A DNA stretch of 64,000 nucleotides from contig OY969422.1 in the NCBI GenBank assembly GCA_963699215.1, positions 1,798,001-1,862,000 on the forward strand, in the 5' to 3' direction. A model generated the notes under the pieces. The model saw only the letters and a list, made by a program, of their open reading frames with translations, was not told the origin of the DNA and searched no databases. The position numbers were made by a program, and so were the translations under genes. Source of the stretch: VRUE01 sp963699215. Lineage in GTDB: Bacteria > Actinomycetota > Thermoleophilia > Solirubrobacterales > 70-9. Of this stretch, positions 10,901-21,000 are shown piece after piece (the stretch's first letter is position 1; each line of letters starts with the position of its first letter).

Positions 10901-12054
10901 TGGGAGCAGAGGTCCGCATCGCCGCCTGTGACGTCTCAGACCGAGATGCCCTGGAGCAGCTGCTCGACTCGATCCCCCAGGAGCACCCGCTGGGAGCCGT
11001 CATCCATGCCGCCGGCACCCTCGCCGACGGCACGATCGCCTCGATGAGCGAAGAGCAGCTGGAGGAGGTATTCGCCGCCAAGGCAAAGGCGGCCTGGAAC
11101 CTGCACGAGCTGAGCGAGGAGCTGGAGGCCTTCGTCATGTTCTCCTCGATCGCCGCCACCCTGGGCTCCCCCGGCCAGGCCAATTACGCAGCCGCGAACA
11201 CCTTCCTCGACGCGCTTGCACAGAAGCGAAGCTCAGAAGGAAAGCCAGCCAGCTCGATCGCCTGGGGCCTATGGCAGCGATCGAGCGGCATGACCTCACA
11301 TCTCGGAGAGGCAGAGCTGGCCCGGATGGCGCGCTCTGGAATCGCCCCGCTGACAGACGAGCAGGGGCTGGAGTTGTTCGACGCCGCACTCGCAGCCGAT
11401 CGCCCCTTCGCCCTCGGAGCCCGTCTTGACACCGCGGCCCTCAGAAGCCAAGCCCAAGCCGGCGCCCTGCCCTCGCTCCTCAGCGGCCTGATCCGCGTCC
11501 CCACCCGCCGCCAGGCACAGGGCGGCTCCCTCGCGGCAAAGCTCGCAACCCTGCCCCCAGACGAGCGCCAGGCATACGTCACCGACCTGGTCAGGACAGA
11601 GGTCGCCGCCGTCCTCGGGCACTCCTCCCCCGAGGCGATCGATCCCCAGCGGGCATTCAAGGAGCTGGGCTTCGACTCGCTGGCGGCGGTGGAGTTGCGC
11701 AACAGGCTCAACGCGCTCAGCGGCCTGCGGCTGCCGGCGACTGCAGTATTCGACTACCCGACCCCCGCCGCTCTGTCCGAGTACCTGCTGGGAGCGGCGG
11801 TGCCGAAAGGCGGCGGCGGCAAGGCACTGGAGTCGCTGGAAAACGAGATCCGCAACGCGCTCACGTCGATCCCGCTTTCCCGCCTTCGCCGGTCCGGGCT
11901 CATCGATCCCCTGCTCCAGCTGGTCGAGGCCGATGGCGAGGCGGAGGTCGTGGCCGACGAGAGCGATCTCGTCGACACGATGGGGGTCGAGGATCTGCTG
12001 CGCAAGAGCGCCGAAGGCCAGACCGCCGAGCTACAGGAGGGAAGCGCGCCATGA
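1..12054 (+). CDS. Type I modular polyketide synthase, 5'-truncated (end of one module + modules 1 and 2)
   Basis: The reading frame is open from the first base, so the gene begins outside the window; 4017 residues are visible. Residues 1-500 are the tail of a module: KR (TGATGGLG at about 162, catalytic Tyr 303) and ACP (LGFDSL, Ser 467). Module 1: KS (from 525, Cys 697), AT (GHSQGE with Ser 1159, YAAH at 1259; methylmalonyl-like), DH (HxxxGxxxxP, His 1469), KR (from 1882, Tyr 2023), ACP (Ser 2187). Module 2: KS (from 2245, Cys 2409), AT (GHSVGE with Ser 2867, HAFH at 2967; malonyl-like), DH (His 3175), KR (from 3588, Tyr 3729), ACP (Ser 3893). The KRs carry L-A-D at the LDD site and no Trp marker, so they look B-type. 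The C-terminal 80 residues, with a PLSRLR helix, look like a docking domain. The product is elongated by two units, each reduced to an alkene. The stop overlaps the next start as ATGA. Confidence 0.97.
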   Translation, partial: EWREVDPASAKQDPDAPPPEIWRPDSSPARDDEAALALAQSALEEIQRRLAEEHPSEAPLVFLTEGAIAAKEGESPNLPSAALWGLVRSAQTEHPERFALIDTDGSEASEGALDQALRLAASEPQLALREGVALVPRIARPKAEAQEQPSQPIDPDKTVLITGATGGLGALFARHLAEAHGARQLLLVSRSGPKAKGAKELEEELKELGAEVRIAACDVSDRDALEQLLDSIPQEHPLGAVIHAAGTLADGTIASMSEEQLEEVFAAKAKAAWNLHELSEELEAFVMFSSIAATLGSPGQANYAAANTFLDALAQKRSSEGKPASSIAWGLWQRSSGMTSHLGEAELARMARSGIAPLTDEQGLELFDAALAADRPFALGARLDTAALRSQAQAGALPSLLSGLIRVPTRRQAQGGSLAAKLATLPPDERQAYVTDLVRTEVAAVLGHSSPEAIDPQRAFKELGFDSLAAVELRNRLVGTTDLRLPPTLVFDYPSIVALSEQLLSRGEGAVPRRAVARIATSTEEPIAIVGMACRYPGGVSTPEDLWQLLAEGRDGISEFPADRGWDLERLYDPDPANQGTSYARHGGFLDDAGEFDPEFFGIAPREALAMDPQQRLLLEASWEALERAGIDPASLRGEPAGVFAGVMYQDYGALRTPGSDDLDGYVATGTSGSAVSGRVAYTLGLEGPAMTVDTACSSSLVAMHLAAQALRGGECSVALAGGVTALSSSTIFVEFSRQRNLAPNGRCRPFAEAADGTGLGEGVGVLVLQRLSDAQRAGHQILATIKGSAVNQDGASNGLTAPNGPSQERVIRQALANAGIEPKDVDAVEAHGTGTTLGDPIEAGALLATYGQERDEPLRLGSIKSNIGHTQAAAGVAGVIKMTMAMRAGVLPKTLHVDSPSSKVEWEAGEVELLTEQVPWEPSGRTRRAGISSFGISGTNAHLILEEAPEPRSGETGEPAQGAGSAEDSAASSKQPLPVPPLLPLSAKTEPALAEAASRLATHLRDNPELEPIDVAYSLATTRSAFEQRALVIGTERSELINALEALAAGKEHASLIGGQARSEQSPVFLFPGQGAQSAQMALGLLDASPDFAASIEKCEQALAPHVDWSLGEVLREEEATWLDRLDIVQPALFATMVSLAELWQRCGVKPSALIGHSQGEIAAAHIAGALSLEDAALIVAERGKAMARIAGRGAMLSLSLPPKELEQRLAPYEGQISIAAINGPASLIASGEPKALSELQEACERDGIRAQKIAVDYAAHSPQIEELEEELLSAFAPISPQETHTPLHSTVSGEQIEGTELGPEYWYRNLRETVLLEPVLRSLLEQGKRSFLEISPHPVLSFALEETIEDALPDPAEASVLSTLRRDEGGPERFALSLSSAQAQGAKLDFEALFEGTGAKRVPLPTYPFQRKRYWLDSSATGSDPTSIGQSDADHPMLSAVLEDPRGEGITLTGRLSLSTHPWLSDHAVAGTVLLPGTAFLELALKAAQEAGAQAVEELTLQSPLILPESGAVALQVSVSGPDEQGRREISIHSRAEGEEGEWTQNAGGTLSEEAPSAPEPLEAWPPAGAEPLDSESLYDRLAERGFEYGAAFQGLRAAWQEGEEIYAEVSLSPEQAQEASRFAIHPALLDSAFHGVLAAEDSGGIKLPFSFAGVSLLASGAKELRVRIAPHGEEGASLVLADPTGEPVAAIESIAARPLDPEQLQIQAKAQAGLMGIEWREVDPASAKQDPDAPPPEIWRPDSSPARDDEAALALAQSALEEIQRRLAEEHPSEAPLVFLTEGAIAAKEGESPNLPSAALWGLVRSAQTEHPERFALIDTDGSEASEGALDQALRLAASEPQLALREGVALVPRIARPKAEAQEQPSQPIDPDKTVLITGATGGLGALFARHLAEAHGARQLLLVSRSGPKAKGAKELEEELKELGAEVRIAACDVSDRDALEQLLDSIPQEHPLGAVIHAAGTLADGTIASMSEEQLEEVFAAKAKAAWNLHELSEELEAFVMFSSIAATLGSPGQANYAAANTFLDALAQKRSSEGKPASSIAWGLWQRSSGMTSHLGEAELARMARSGIAPLTDEQGLELFDAALAADRPFALGARLDTAALRSQAQAGALPSLLSGLIRVPTRRQAQGGSLAAKLATLPPDERQAYVTDLVRTEVAAVLGHSSPEAIDPQRAFKELGFDSLAAVELRNRLVGTTDLRLPPTLVFDYPSIVALSEQLLSRGEGAVPRRAVARIATSTEEPIAIVGMACRYPGGVSTPEDLWQLLAEGRDGISEFPADRGWDLERLYDPDPANQGTSYARHGGFLDDAGEFDPEFFGIAPREALAMDPQQRLLLEASWEALERAGIDPASLRGEPAGVFAGVMYQDYGVAGLGVAPGMTSGVVSGRVAYSLGLEGPAMTVDTACSSSLVAMHLASQALRSGECSVALAGGVTVLSTPNAFTEFSRQRNLAPDGRCRPFAEAADGTGLGEGVGVLILQRLSDAQRAGHPILATIKGSAVNQDGASNGLTAPNGPSQERVIRQALANAGIEPKDVDAVEAHGTGTTLGDPIEAGALLATYGQERDKPLRLGSIKSNIGHTQAAAGVAGVIKMTMAMRAGVLPKTLHVDSPSSKVEWEAGEVELLTESQAWEPNGRTRRAGISSFGISGTNAHLILEEAPEPVAATAQGAGDPAEDPAASSKQPLPIPTPLPLSAKTEQALAEAAARLASHLRDNPELEPTDVAYSLATTRSAFEQRAVAIGTERSELIEALEALAQGKPSANLTAAKASSGKLAYLLTGQGSQRLGMGKELYEENPVFEEAMEEVCEALDPHMKTPLKEILFGEDQAALNDTAYAQPALFALQVSLYRALASLGLKPDLLTGHSVGEISAAHLAGVLELKDAAKLIVARGALMSALPKGGAMLAIQATEQEALDSIEGKEQEIDIAAINGPMATVLSGSSEAIDRAEAHWQEQDRKTKRLTVSHAFHSPLIEPMLDQFEEVAQSLSYEAPQIPIVSNTSGEVLTAEKATDPAYWVAHVRAPVRFADAVATLREQGASAYLELGPDPVLCAMAEECLEAEGQEAKTIPTLREGRPETKGLALSLASAQAQGAKLDWAELFEGTGAKRVPLPTYPFQRKRYWLDSSATGSDPTSIGQSDADHPLLSAVLEDPRGEGLTLTGRLSLSTHPWLADHAVAGTVLLPGTAFLELALKAAQEAGAQAVEELTLQSPLILPESGAVALQVSVSGPDEQGRREISIHSRAEGEEGEWTQNAGGTLSEEAPSAPEPLEAWPPAGAEPLDSESLYDRLAERGFEYGAAFQGLRAAWQEGEEIYAEVSLSPEQAQEASRFAIHPALLDSAFHGVLAAEDSGGIKLPFSFAGVSLLASGAKELRVRIAPHGEEGASLVLADPTGEPVAAIESIAARPLDPEQLQIQAKAQAGLMGIEWREVDPASAKQDPDAPPPEIWRPDSSPARDDEAALALAQSALEEIQRRLAEEHPSEAPLVFLTEGAIAAKEGESPNLPSAALWGLVRSAQTEHPERFALIDTDGSEASEGALDQALRLAASEPQLALREGVALVPRIARPKAEAQEQPSQPIDPDKTVLITGATGGLGALFARHLAEAHGARQLLLVSRSGPKAKGAKELEEELKELGAEVRIAACDVSDRDALEQLLDSIPQEHPLGAVIHAAGTLADGTIASMSEEQLEEVFAAKAKAAWNLHELSEELEAFVMFSSIAATLGSPGQANYAAANTFLDALAQKRSSEGKPASSIAWGLWQRSSGMTSHLGEAELARMARSGIAPLTDEQGLELFDAALAADRPFALGARLDTAALRSQAQAGALPSLLSGLIRVPTRRQAQGGSLAAKLATLPPDERQAYVTDLVRTEVAAVLGHSSPEAIDPQRAFKELGFDSLAAVELRNRLNALSGLRLPATAVFDYPTPAALSEYLLGAAVPKGGGGKALESLENEIRNALTSIPLSRLRRSGLIDPLLQLVEADGEAEVVADESDLVDTMGVEDLLRKSAEGQTAELQEGSAP
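2997..4019 (+). repeat. PKS repeat 3, copy 1 (methylmalonyl-like AT)
   Basis: Matches 18836-19858 (offset 15839) with no mismatch seen, linking module 1 and module 4 AT domains. Similarity continues beyond with a few substitutions to about 4400. Confidence 0.88.
4402..7120 (+). repeat. PKS repeat 1, copy 2 (DH-KR-ACP-KS start)
   Basis: 5161-7120 matches copy 1, and 4402-6588 matches 9520-11706 (offset 5118). The left edge lies at the DH catalytic His codon and the right edge in the KS. Confidence 0.9.
7426..9890 (+). repeat. PKS repeat 2, copy 1 (KS end-AT malonyl-DH start)
   Basis: Near-identical to 12870-15334 (offset 5444), with scattered changes such as agagcgctt against aaggcactt in the AT. 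A third, more diverged copy occupies about 23707-25780. Confidence 0.9.
9520..11706 (+). repeat. PKS repeat 1, copy 3 (DH-KR-ACP)
   Basis: Near-identical to 4402-6588; one substitution noted (gccgcc against gcggcc near 11090). It ends within the ACP at LRNR, after which the sequence diverges towards the docking domain. Confidence 0.9.
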
Positions 12055-15000
12055 GCTCGCGCGAACAGGAGGTGGTCGACGCGCTTCGCACCACGCTCAA
12101 GGAGCGCGACCGGCTCCGCCAGGAGAACCTGCGCCTCCGAGTGGGCGCGACCGAGCCGATCGCGATCGTCGGCATGGCCTGCCGCTACCCGGGGGGAGTC
12201 GGCTCTCCCGAGGAGCTCTGGGAGCTGCTCGCCGAAGGCCGCGACGGGATCTCGGAGTTCCCCACAGACCGCGGCTGGGACCTCGAGCGGCTCTACCACC
12301 CAGATCCCGATCATCCGGGAACCTCCTATGCGCGCGAGGGCGGTTTCCTCGAGGAGCCCGGCGCGTTCGACCCGGGCTTCTTCGGCATCGCCCCGCGCGA
12401 GGCGCTGGCGATGGACCCCCAGCAGCGGCTGCTGCTGGAAGCCAGCTGGGAGGCGCTGGAGCGCGCCGGGATCGACCCCGACTCGCTGCGCGGCTCCCAG
12501 ACAGGCGTCTTCGCCGGAGTGATGTATCGGGACTACGGAACCGACCAGATGCGCGTCCCGGACGATCTCGAGGGTCACCTCGGCACCAACTCGATCGCCA
12601 GCCTGATCTCCGGCCGAGTCGCCTACTCGCTCGGCCTCGAGGGCCCGGCGATCACCGTCGACACCGCCTGCTCCTCCTCGCTGGTGGCGATGCACCTCGC
12701 CTCCCAGGCCCTGCGCGGGGGGGAGTGCACGCTGGCGCTGGTCGGGGGGGTGACGACCGTCGCGACGCCCCGGGTTTTCACCGAGTTCTCCCGCCAACGC
12801 GGCCTATCTCCCGACGGGCGCTGCAAGTCCTTCGCCGAGGCCGCCGACGGCACCGGCTGGTCGGAGGGAGTCGGCGTCCTCATCCTGCAGCGCCTCTCCG
12901 ACGCGCAGCGAGCGGGCCACCCGATCCTGGCGACGATCAAGGGCAGCGCCGTCAACCAGGACGGAGCCTCCAACGGCCTCACCGCCCCCAACGGACCCTC
13001 GCAGGAGCGGGTGATCCGCCAAGCACTGGCGAACGCCGGGATCGAGCCAAAGGACGTAGACGCGGTCGAGGCCCACGGCACGGGAACGACCCTCGGCGAC
13101 CCGATCGAGGCGGGGGCGCTGCTCGCCACCTACGGCCAGGAGCGCGACAAGCCGCTGCGCCTCGGCTCGATCAAGTCGAACATCGGTCACACCCAGGCGG
13201 CGGCAGGAGTGGCCGGCGTAATCAAGATGACCATGGCGATGCGGGCAGGGGTTCTGCCGAAGACGCTGCACGTCGACAGCCCCTCCTCCAAGGTCGAGTG
13301 GGAGGCGGGGGAGGTCGAGCTGCTGACCGAGTCCCAAGCGTGGGAGCCGAACGGGAGGACCCGCCGAGCGGGGATCTCCTCCTTCGGCATCAGCGGCACC
13401 AACGCCCATTTGATCTTGGAGGAGGCGCCGGAGCCCGTCGCAGCCACGGCGCAGGGTGCGGGGGACCCCGCCGAGGACCCGGCTGCCTCCTCCAAGCAAC
13501 CCCTGCCGATCCCGACCCCGCTACCCCTCTCGGCCAAGACCGAGCAAGCCCTAGCCGAGGCCGCCGCACGCCTCGCCTCTCACCTGAGGGACAACCCAGA
13601 GCTAGAGCCAACAGACGTCGCCTACTCGCTGGCAACCACCCGCTCCGCCTTCGAGCAAAGGGCAGTTGCCATAGGGACAGAGCGCTCCGAGCTGATCGAG
13701 GCCCTGGAGGCACTGGCGCAGGGCAAGCCCTCGGCCAACCTAACCGCCGCCAAGGCAAGCAGCGGCAAGCTCGCCTACCTCCTAACCGGCCAGGGCTCCC
13801 AGCGCCTCGGCATGGGCAAGGAGCTCTACGAGGAGAACCCGGTCTTCGAAGAGGCGATGGAGGAGGTCTGCGAGGCGCTTGACCCACACATGAAGACCCC
13901 GCTGAAGGAGATCCTCTTCGGCGAAGACCAAGCGGCGCTGAACGACACCGCCTACGCACAGCCTGCCCTCTTCGCCTTGCAGGTCTCCCTCTATAAGGCA
14001 CTTGCCTCACTGGGCCTAAAGCCAGATCTGCTCACCGGCCACTCGGTAGGGGAGATATCGGCAGCACACCTGGCAGGCGTCCTCGAGCTGAAAGACGCAG
14101 CCAAGCTGATCGTCGCCAGGGGAGCCCTGATGAGCGCCCTGCCCAAGGGCGGGGCGATGCTCGCGATCCAGGCCACAGAGCAAGAGGCGCTCGACTCGAT
14201 CGAAGGCAAAGAGCAAGAGATCGACATCGCCGCGATCAACGGGCCGATGGCAACCGTCCTCTCGGGAAGCTCAGAAGCAATCGATCGAGCCGAGGCCCAC
14301 TGGCAAGAGCAGGACAGGAAGACCAAGCGCCTGACCGTCTCCCATGCTTTCCACTCGCCCCTGATCGAGCCGATGCTGGATCAGTTCGAAGAGGTAGCCC
14401 AAAGCCTCTCCTACGAAGCGCCCCAGATCCCGATCGTCTCCAACACGAGCGGCGAGGTTCTGACCGCAGAGAAAGCAACCGACCCCGCCTACTGGGTCGC
14501 CCACGTGCGAGCGCCGGTGCGCTTCGCAGACGCGGTAGCGACCCTAAGAGAGCAGGGAGCGAGCGCCTACCTGGAGCTGGGCCCAGACCCAGTGCTCTGC
14601 GCGATGGCCGAAGAGTGCCTCGAGGCAGAAGGGCAAGAGGCAAAGACGATCCCCACCCTGCGCGAGGGACGCCCCGAGACCAAGGGCCTGGCCCTCTCCC
14701 TCGCAAGCGCCCAGGCCCAGGGAGCGAAGCTCGACTGGGCAGAGCTCTTCGAGGGCACCGGTGCAAAGCGAGTCCCTCTGCCCACCTATCCCTTCCAAAG
14801 GAAGCGCTACTGGCTCGACTCATCCGCAACCGGCTCCGATCCGACCTCGATCGGCCAAAGCGACGCCGATCACCCCTTGCTCTCCGCGGTCCTCGAAGAC
14901 CCACGCGGAGAAGGGCTGACCCTGACCGGGCGCCTCTCGCTCTCCACCCACCCATGGCTCGCAGACCACGCCGTCGCCGGCACCGTCCTTCTCCCCGGCA

Positions 15001-18000
15001 CCGCCTTCTTGGAGCTGGCCTTGAAGGCGGCGCAGGAGGCAGGCGCCCAAGCGGTAGAGGAGCTGACCCTGCAGAGCCCCTTGATCCTGCCCGAGTCGGG
15101 AGCGGTGGCCTTGCAGGTATCCGTCTCGGGCCCAGATGAGCAGGGCCGCAGGGAGATCTCGATCCACTCGCGAGCCGAGGGCGAGGAGGGGGAGTGGACC
15201 CAAAACGCAGGGGGCACTCTCTCCGAGGAAGCACCAAGCGCCCCCGAGCCCCTGGAGGCCTGGCCCCCCGCGGGAGCAGAGCCACTCGATTCCGAGTCCC
15301 TCTATGACCGCCTCGCCGAGCGCGGCTTCGAGTATGGGGCTGCCTTCCAGGGCTTGAGCGCTGCTTGGAGCATCGGCGAGGAGATCTACGCCGAGGTATC
15401 GCTCTCCCCAGAGCAGGCCCAAGAGGCATCGCGCTTCGCGATCCACCCGGCGCTGCTCGACAGCGCCTTTCACGCCGGGCTCGATCGGGCCATCGGGATC
15501 GAGGAGGAGCCGGGCACGGTCTCGCTGCCCTTCGCCTGGCACGGGGTGAGGGTCGCGGTGGAGGGAGCCTCCTCGCTTCGCATCCGCCTCTCCTCCGCCG
15601 AGGGGACCCAGGGCGCCGTCGCCTTCGACGAGGCCGGCGCCCCCGTCCTCTCCATCGACTCCGCGCTGACCCGGCCGATCGAGCTGCGCGCCCTGCGCGC
15701 CGCCCAGCGCCACCGCTCCCTCTACCGAGTCCAGTGGCAGGCGGTGCCACGAGGGCCCGAGGGCTCGGCACCCCGCCTTGCGATCCTCGGCGAGGCCGAG
15801 CTCGGCGAGATCGAAGCAGAGCGCTACACCGATCTCACCGCCCTCTCGGAGGCGATCGAGGCGGGAGCCCCGGTCCCCCAGGTAGTCATCGCCGACCCGC
15901 TCCCCCAAGAGGGCGAGCTGCCCGCCGCATCCCACGCCGCTGCCGAGGCCGGCCTCGCCCTGTTGCAGGACTGGGTCGCCGACGAGGGACTCGTCGAGGC
16001 CCGCCTCGCGATCCTCACCGAAGGGGCGATCGCGGTCGAGGCTGGCGAGGACCCCGACCTGCGCAGCGCCCCCCTCTGGGGGCTCCTGCGCTCGGCCTGC
16101 TCCGAGCACCCCGGCCGCTTCGCCCTGATCGACAGCGACGGGACCGAGGCATCGCAGAAGGCTCTGGGCGCAGCCCTCGCAAGCGGCGCAGAGGAGCCCC
16201 AGATAGCCCTGCGCGAGGGCGAGGCCAGCGTCCCCCGCCTCGCCCGCGTGCAGGCGGGTGGGGAGGAGGAGGCGGTCGAGCCGATCGACCCCGAGCGCAC
16301 CGTCCTCATCACCGGCGGCCTCAGCGGCATCGGCGCCCTCGTCGCCCGCCACCTCGCCGAGAGCCACGGCGCCCGCCACCTGCTCCTGGTCAGCCGCAGC
16401 GGCCCCGAGGCCGAGGGAGCGGCAGAGCTGAAGGATGAGCTCCAAGGGCTCGGCGCCGAGGTCGAGATCGCCGCCTGCGACGTCGCCGACCGAGAGGCAC
16501 TGAAGCAACTGCTCGACTCGATCCCACCAGAGCACCCGCTGGGGGCGGTGATCCACTCCGCCGGGACGATCGACGACGGCCTGCTGGAGTCGCTCGACCC
16601 CGAGCGCCTGGCGCGCGTCATGACCCCCAAGGTCGACGCCGCCTGGCACCTGCACGAGCTGAGCGCCGAGATGGACCTCTCCCAGTTCCTGCTGTTCTCG
16701 TCTGCCGCCGGGCTGGTGGGCGGCGCTGCCCAGGCCAACTACGCCGCCGCCAACACCTTCCTCGACGCGCTCACCGCCCACCGCCGCTCCCGGGGCCTGC
16801 CCGCCGCCTCGCTCGCCTGGGGCCTCTGGGGTAGCCGGGAGAGCACCCTGATCGACCCGCGCAGCGACGCCGAGCTGGAGCGGATGGCCAACCAGATCCG
16901 CGAGCGGCTCGGCTTCGCGCCGATGTCGCCCGAGCGCGGCCTCGAGCTGCTCGACGCCGCCCGTGTCCTGCCCGAGCCGCTGCTGGCGCCGGTGGAGCTC
17001 GACCCCGCGGCGCTGCGCGCCCAGGCCGAGTCGGGGGTCCTGGCGCCGATCCTGCGCGGGCTGGTCCGCACCCACGCTCGCCGCGAGCAGCAGCGCGGCT
17101 CCCTCTCCAGCCTCCTCGCCGAGCTGCCCGAGGCAGAGCGCGAGGCCGCCGTGCTCGACCTCGTCCGCACCCACGCCGCCGCCGTCCTCGGCCATGCCGG
17201 CGCCGCGGACGTCGACCCCGAGCGGGCCTTCCAGGAGCTCGGCTTCGACTCGCTGGGAGCGGTCGAGCTGCGCAACCGGCTCGCCGCCGCCAGCGGCCTG
17301 CGGCTCGCCCCGACGCTCGTCTTCGACTACCCCTCGGCGGCGGCGCTGGCGGGGTACTTGCACTCGGTGGCGCAGGGCCAAGCGCGCTCCACCCCGGTGG
17401 TCCGTGTCGCCGCCGCCGCCGGCGAACCGATCGCGATCGTCGGCATGGCCTGCCGCTACCCGGGAGGAGTCGGCTCCCCCGAGGAGCTGTGGGAGTTGGT
17501 CGCCGAGGGGCGCGACGGGATCTCGGAGTTCCCCGCCGACCGCGGCTGGGACCTCGAGCGCCTCTATCACCCCGATCCCGATCGGCCCAACACGAGCTAT
17601 ACGCGAGAGGGCGGCTTCGTCCACGACGCCGCCGAGTTCGACGCCGGCTTCTTCGGCATCGCCCCACGCCAGGCGTTGGCGATGGACCCCCAGCTGCGCC
17701 TCCTGCTGGAAGGCTCCTGGGAGGCGCTGGAGGGCGCCGGAGTCGATCCCCGCCTGCTGCGCGGAAGCCAGACCGGCGTCTTCGCCGGGGTGATGCACCA
17801 CGACTACGGCATGGCCGGCTCCGCCTCTTCCGAGCTGGCGGACCTTCTGGCCACCGGCGGCTCCAGCAGCGTCGTCCCGGGTCATGTCGCCTACACCCTC
17901 GGCCTCGAGGGGCCGGCGATGGCGGTCGACACCGCCTGCTCTTCCTCGTTGGTGGCGATGCACCTCGCCGCGCAGGCGCTGCGCGCGGGGGAGTGCACGC

Positions 18001-21000
18001 TGGCGCTTGCCGGCGGGGTGACGGTCCTCGCCACGCCGGCGATCTTCGCCCAGTTCAGCCGCCAGCGCGGCGTCTCGCCCGACGGGCGCTGCAAGTCCTT
18101 CGCCGACGGAGCCGACGGCACCGGGTTCTCGGAGGGAATGGGGATGCTCGTGCTCGAGCGCCTCTCCGACGCGCAGCGAGCGGGCCACCCGATCCTCGCG
18201 ACGATCAAGGGAAGCGCCGTCAACCAAGACGGTGCCTCCAACGGCTTGACAGCCCCCAACGGACCCTCGCAGGAGCGGGTGATCCGCCAGGCACTGGCGA
18301 ACGCCGGGATCGAGCCGAAGGACGTAGACGCGGTCGAGGCCCACGGCACCGGCACGACCCTCGGCGACCCGATCGAGGCGGGGGCGCTGCTCGCCACCTA
18401 CGGCCAGGAGCGCGAGGAGCCGCTGCGCCTCGGCTCGATCAAGTCGAACATCGGCCACCCTCAAGCGGCGGCAGGAGTGGCCGGTGTGATCAAGATGACG
18501 ATGGCGATGCGCGAGGGCGTCTTGCCGAAGACCCTGCACGTCGACAGCCCCTCTTCCAAAGTCGAGTGGGAGACAGGGGAGGTCGAGCTGCTGACCGAGC
18601 AGGTGCTCTGGGAGCCAAACGGGGGACCGCGCCGAGCCGGCGTCTCCTCCTTCGGGGCGAGCGGCACCAACGCCCATTTGATCTTGGAGGAGGCGCCAGA
18701 GCCCGCCGCAGCCACGGCGCAGGGTGTGGGGGACCCTGCCGAGGACTCGGCTGCCTCCTCCAAGCAACCCCTTCCGATCCCAACCCCGCTCCCCCTCTCG
18801 GCCAAGACCGAGCCCGCCTTGGCCGAGGCCGCCGCACGCCTCGCGACCCACCTGAGGGACAACCCAGAGCTAGAGCCAATAGACGTCGCCTACTCCTTGG
18901 CGACGACCCGCTCCGCCTTCGAGCAAAGAGCGCTCGTCATAGGGACGGAGCGCTCCGAGCTGATCAATGCCCTGGAGGCCCTTGCGGCGGGCAAGGAGCA
19001 CGCCAGCCTCATCGGCGGCCAGGCCCGCTCAGAGCAAAGCCCCGTCTTCCTCTTCCCCGGGCAGGGAGCCCAATCAGCGCAGATGGCCCTGGGGCTCTTG
19101 GATGCATCGCCCGACTTCGCCGCGTCGATAGAGAAGTGCGAGCAAGCACTCGCCCCGCATGTCGATTGGTCCCTCGGCGAGGTCCTGCGCGAAGAAGAGG
19201 CCACCTGGCTCGATCGCCTCGACATAGTCCAGCCGGCCCTCTTCGCGACGATGGTCTCCCTGGCCGAGCTCTGGCAGCGCTGTGGGGTAAAGCCAAGCGC
19301 CCTGATCGGCCACTCCCAGGGAGAGATAGCCGCAGCCCACATCGCCGGCGCCCTCTCCCTAGAGGACGCAGCCCTGATCGTCGCCGAGCGCGGCAAGGCG
19401 ATGGCGAGGATCGCAGGGCGGGGAGCGATGCTCTCGCTCTCCCTCCCACCGAAGGAGCTAGAGCAGCGCCTCGCTCCCTACGAGGGGCAGATCTCGATAG
19501 CGGCGATCAACGGCCCCGCATCGCTGATCGCCTCCGGGGAGCCAAAGGCGCTCTCTGAGCTGCAAGAAGCATGCGAGAGAGACGGCATCCGCGCCCAGAA
19601 GATCGCCGTCGACTACGCCGCCCACTCCCCCCAGATCGAGGAGCTAGAGGAAGAGCTACTGAGTGCATTTGCCCCGATCTCTCCCCAGGAGACCCATACC
19701 CCCCTGCACTCGACGGTCAGCGGCGAGCAGATCGAGGGCACGGAGCTCGGTCCCGAGTACTGGTACCGAAACCTGCGAGAGACGGTCCTCTTGGAGCCAG
19801 TGCTTCGCTCCCTGCTGGAGCAAGGCAAGCGATCCTTCCTCGAGATCTCGCCCCACCCGGTGCTCTCCTTCGCCCTGGGGGAGACGATCGAGGACGCGCT
19901 CCCCGACCCAGCCGAGGCGAGCGTGCTCTCCAGCCTTCGCAGGGACCAAAGCGGACCGGAGCGCTTTGCCCTCTCCCTCGCAAGCGCCCAGGCCCAGGGA
20001 GCGAAGCTCGACTTCGAGGCCCTCTTCGAGGGCACGGGGGCCAAGCGAGTGCCGCTGCCCACCTATCCCTTCCAAAGGAAGCGCTACTGGCTCGACTCAT
20101 CCGCAACCGGCTCCGATCCGACCTCGATCGGCCAAAGCGACGCCGATCACCCGATGCTCTCCGCGGTCCTCGAGGACCCACGCGGAGAGGGCATCACCCT
20201 GACCGGGCGCCTCTCGCTCTCCACCCACCCATGGCTCGCAGACCACGCCGTCGCCGGCACCGTCCTTCTCCCCGGCACCGCCTTCTTGGAGCTGGCCTTG
20301 AAGGCGGCGGAGCTGAGCGGCGCACAGTGCGTCGAGGAGCTGACCCTGCAGAGCCCCTTGATCCTGCCCGAGTCGGGAGCGGTGGCCTTGCAGGTATCCG
20401 TCTCGGGCCCAGATGAGCAGGGCCGCAGGGAGATCTCGATCCACTCGCGAGCCGAGGGCGAGGAGGGGGAGTGGACCCAAAACGCAGGGGGCACTCTCTC
20501 CGAGGAAGCACCAAGCGCCCCCGAGCCCCTGGAGGCCTGGCCCCCCGCGGGAGCAGAGCCACTCGATTCCGAGTCCCTCTATGACCGCCTCGCCGAGCGC
20601 GGCTTCGAGTATGGGGCTGCCTTCCAGGGCTTGAGCGCTGCTTGGAGCATCGGCGAGGAGATCTACGCCGAGGTATCGCTCTCCCCAGAGCAGGCCCAAG
20701 AGGCATCGCGCTTCGCGATCCACCCGGCGCTGCTCGACAGCGCCTTTCACGCCGGGCTCGATCGGGCCATCGGGATCGAGGAGGAGCCGGGCACGGTCTC
20801 GCTGCCCTTCGCCTGGCACGGGGTGAGGGTCGCGGTGGAGGGAGCCTCCTCGCTTCGCATCCGCCTCTCCTCCGCCGAGGGGACCCAGGGCGCCGTCGCC
20901 TTCGACGAGGCCGGCGCCCCCGTCCTCTCCATCGACTCCGCGCTGACCCGGCCGATCGAGCTGCGCGCCCTGCGCGCCGCCCAGCGCCACCGCTCCCTCT

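Noticed and set aside
14820..18851. A 1343-codon open frame on the reverse strand, and many other long antisense frames inside the PKS genes
   Set aside because: They mirror the GC-rich third-position pattern of the forward genes, repeat wherever the PKS repeats, and show no protein-family motif.
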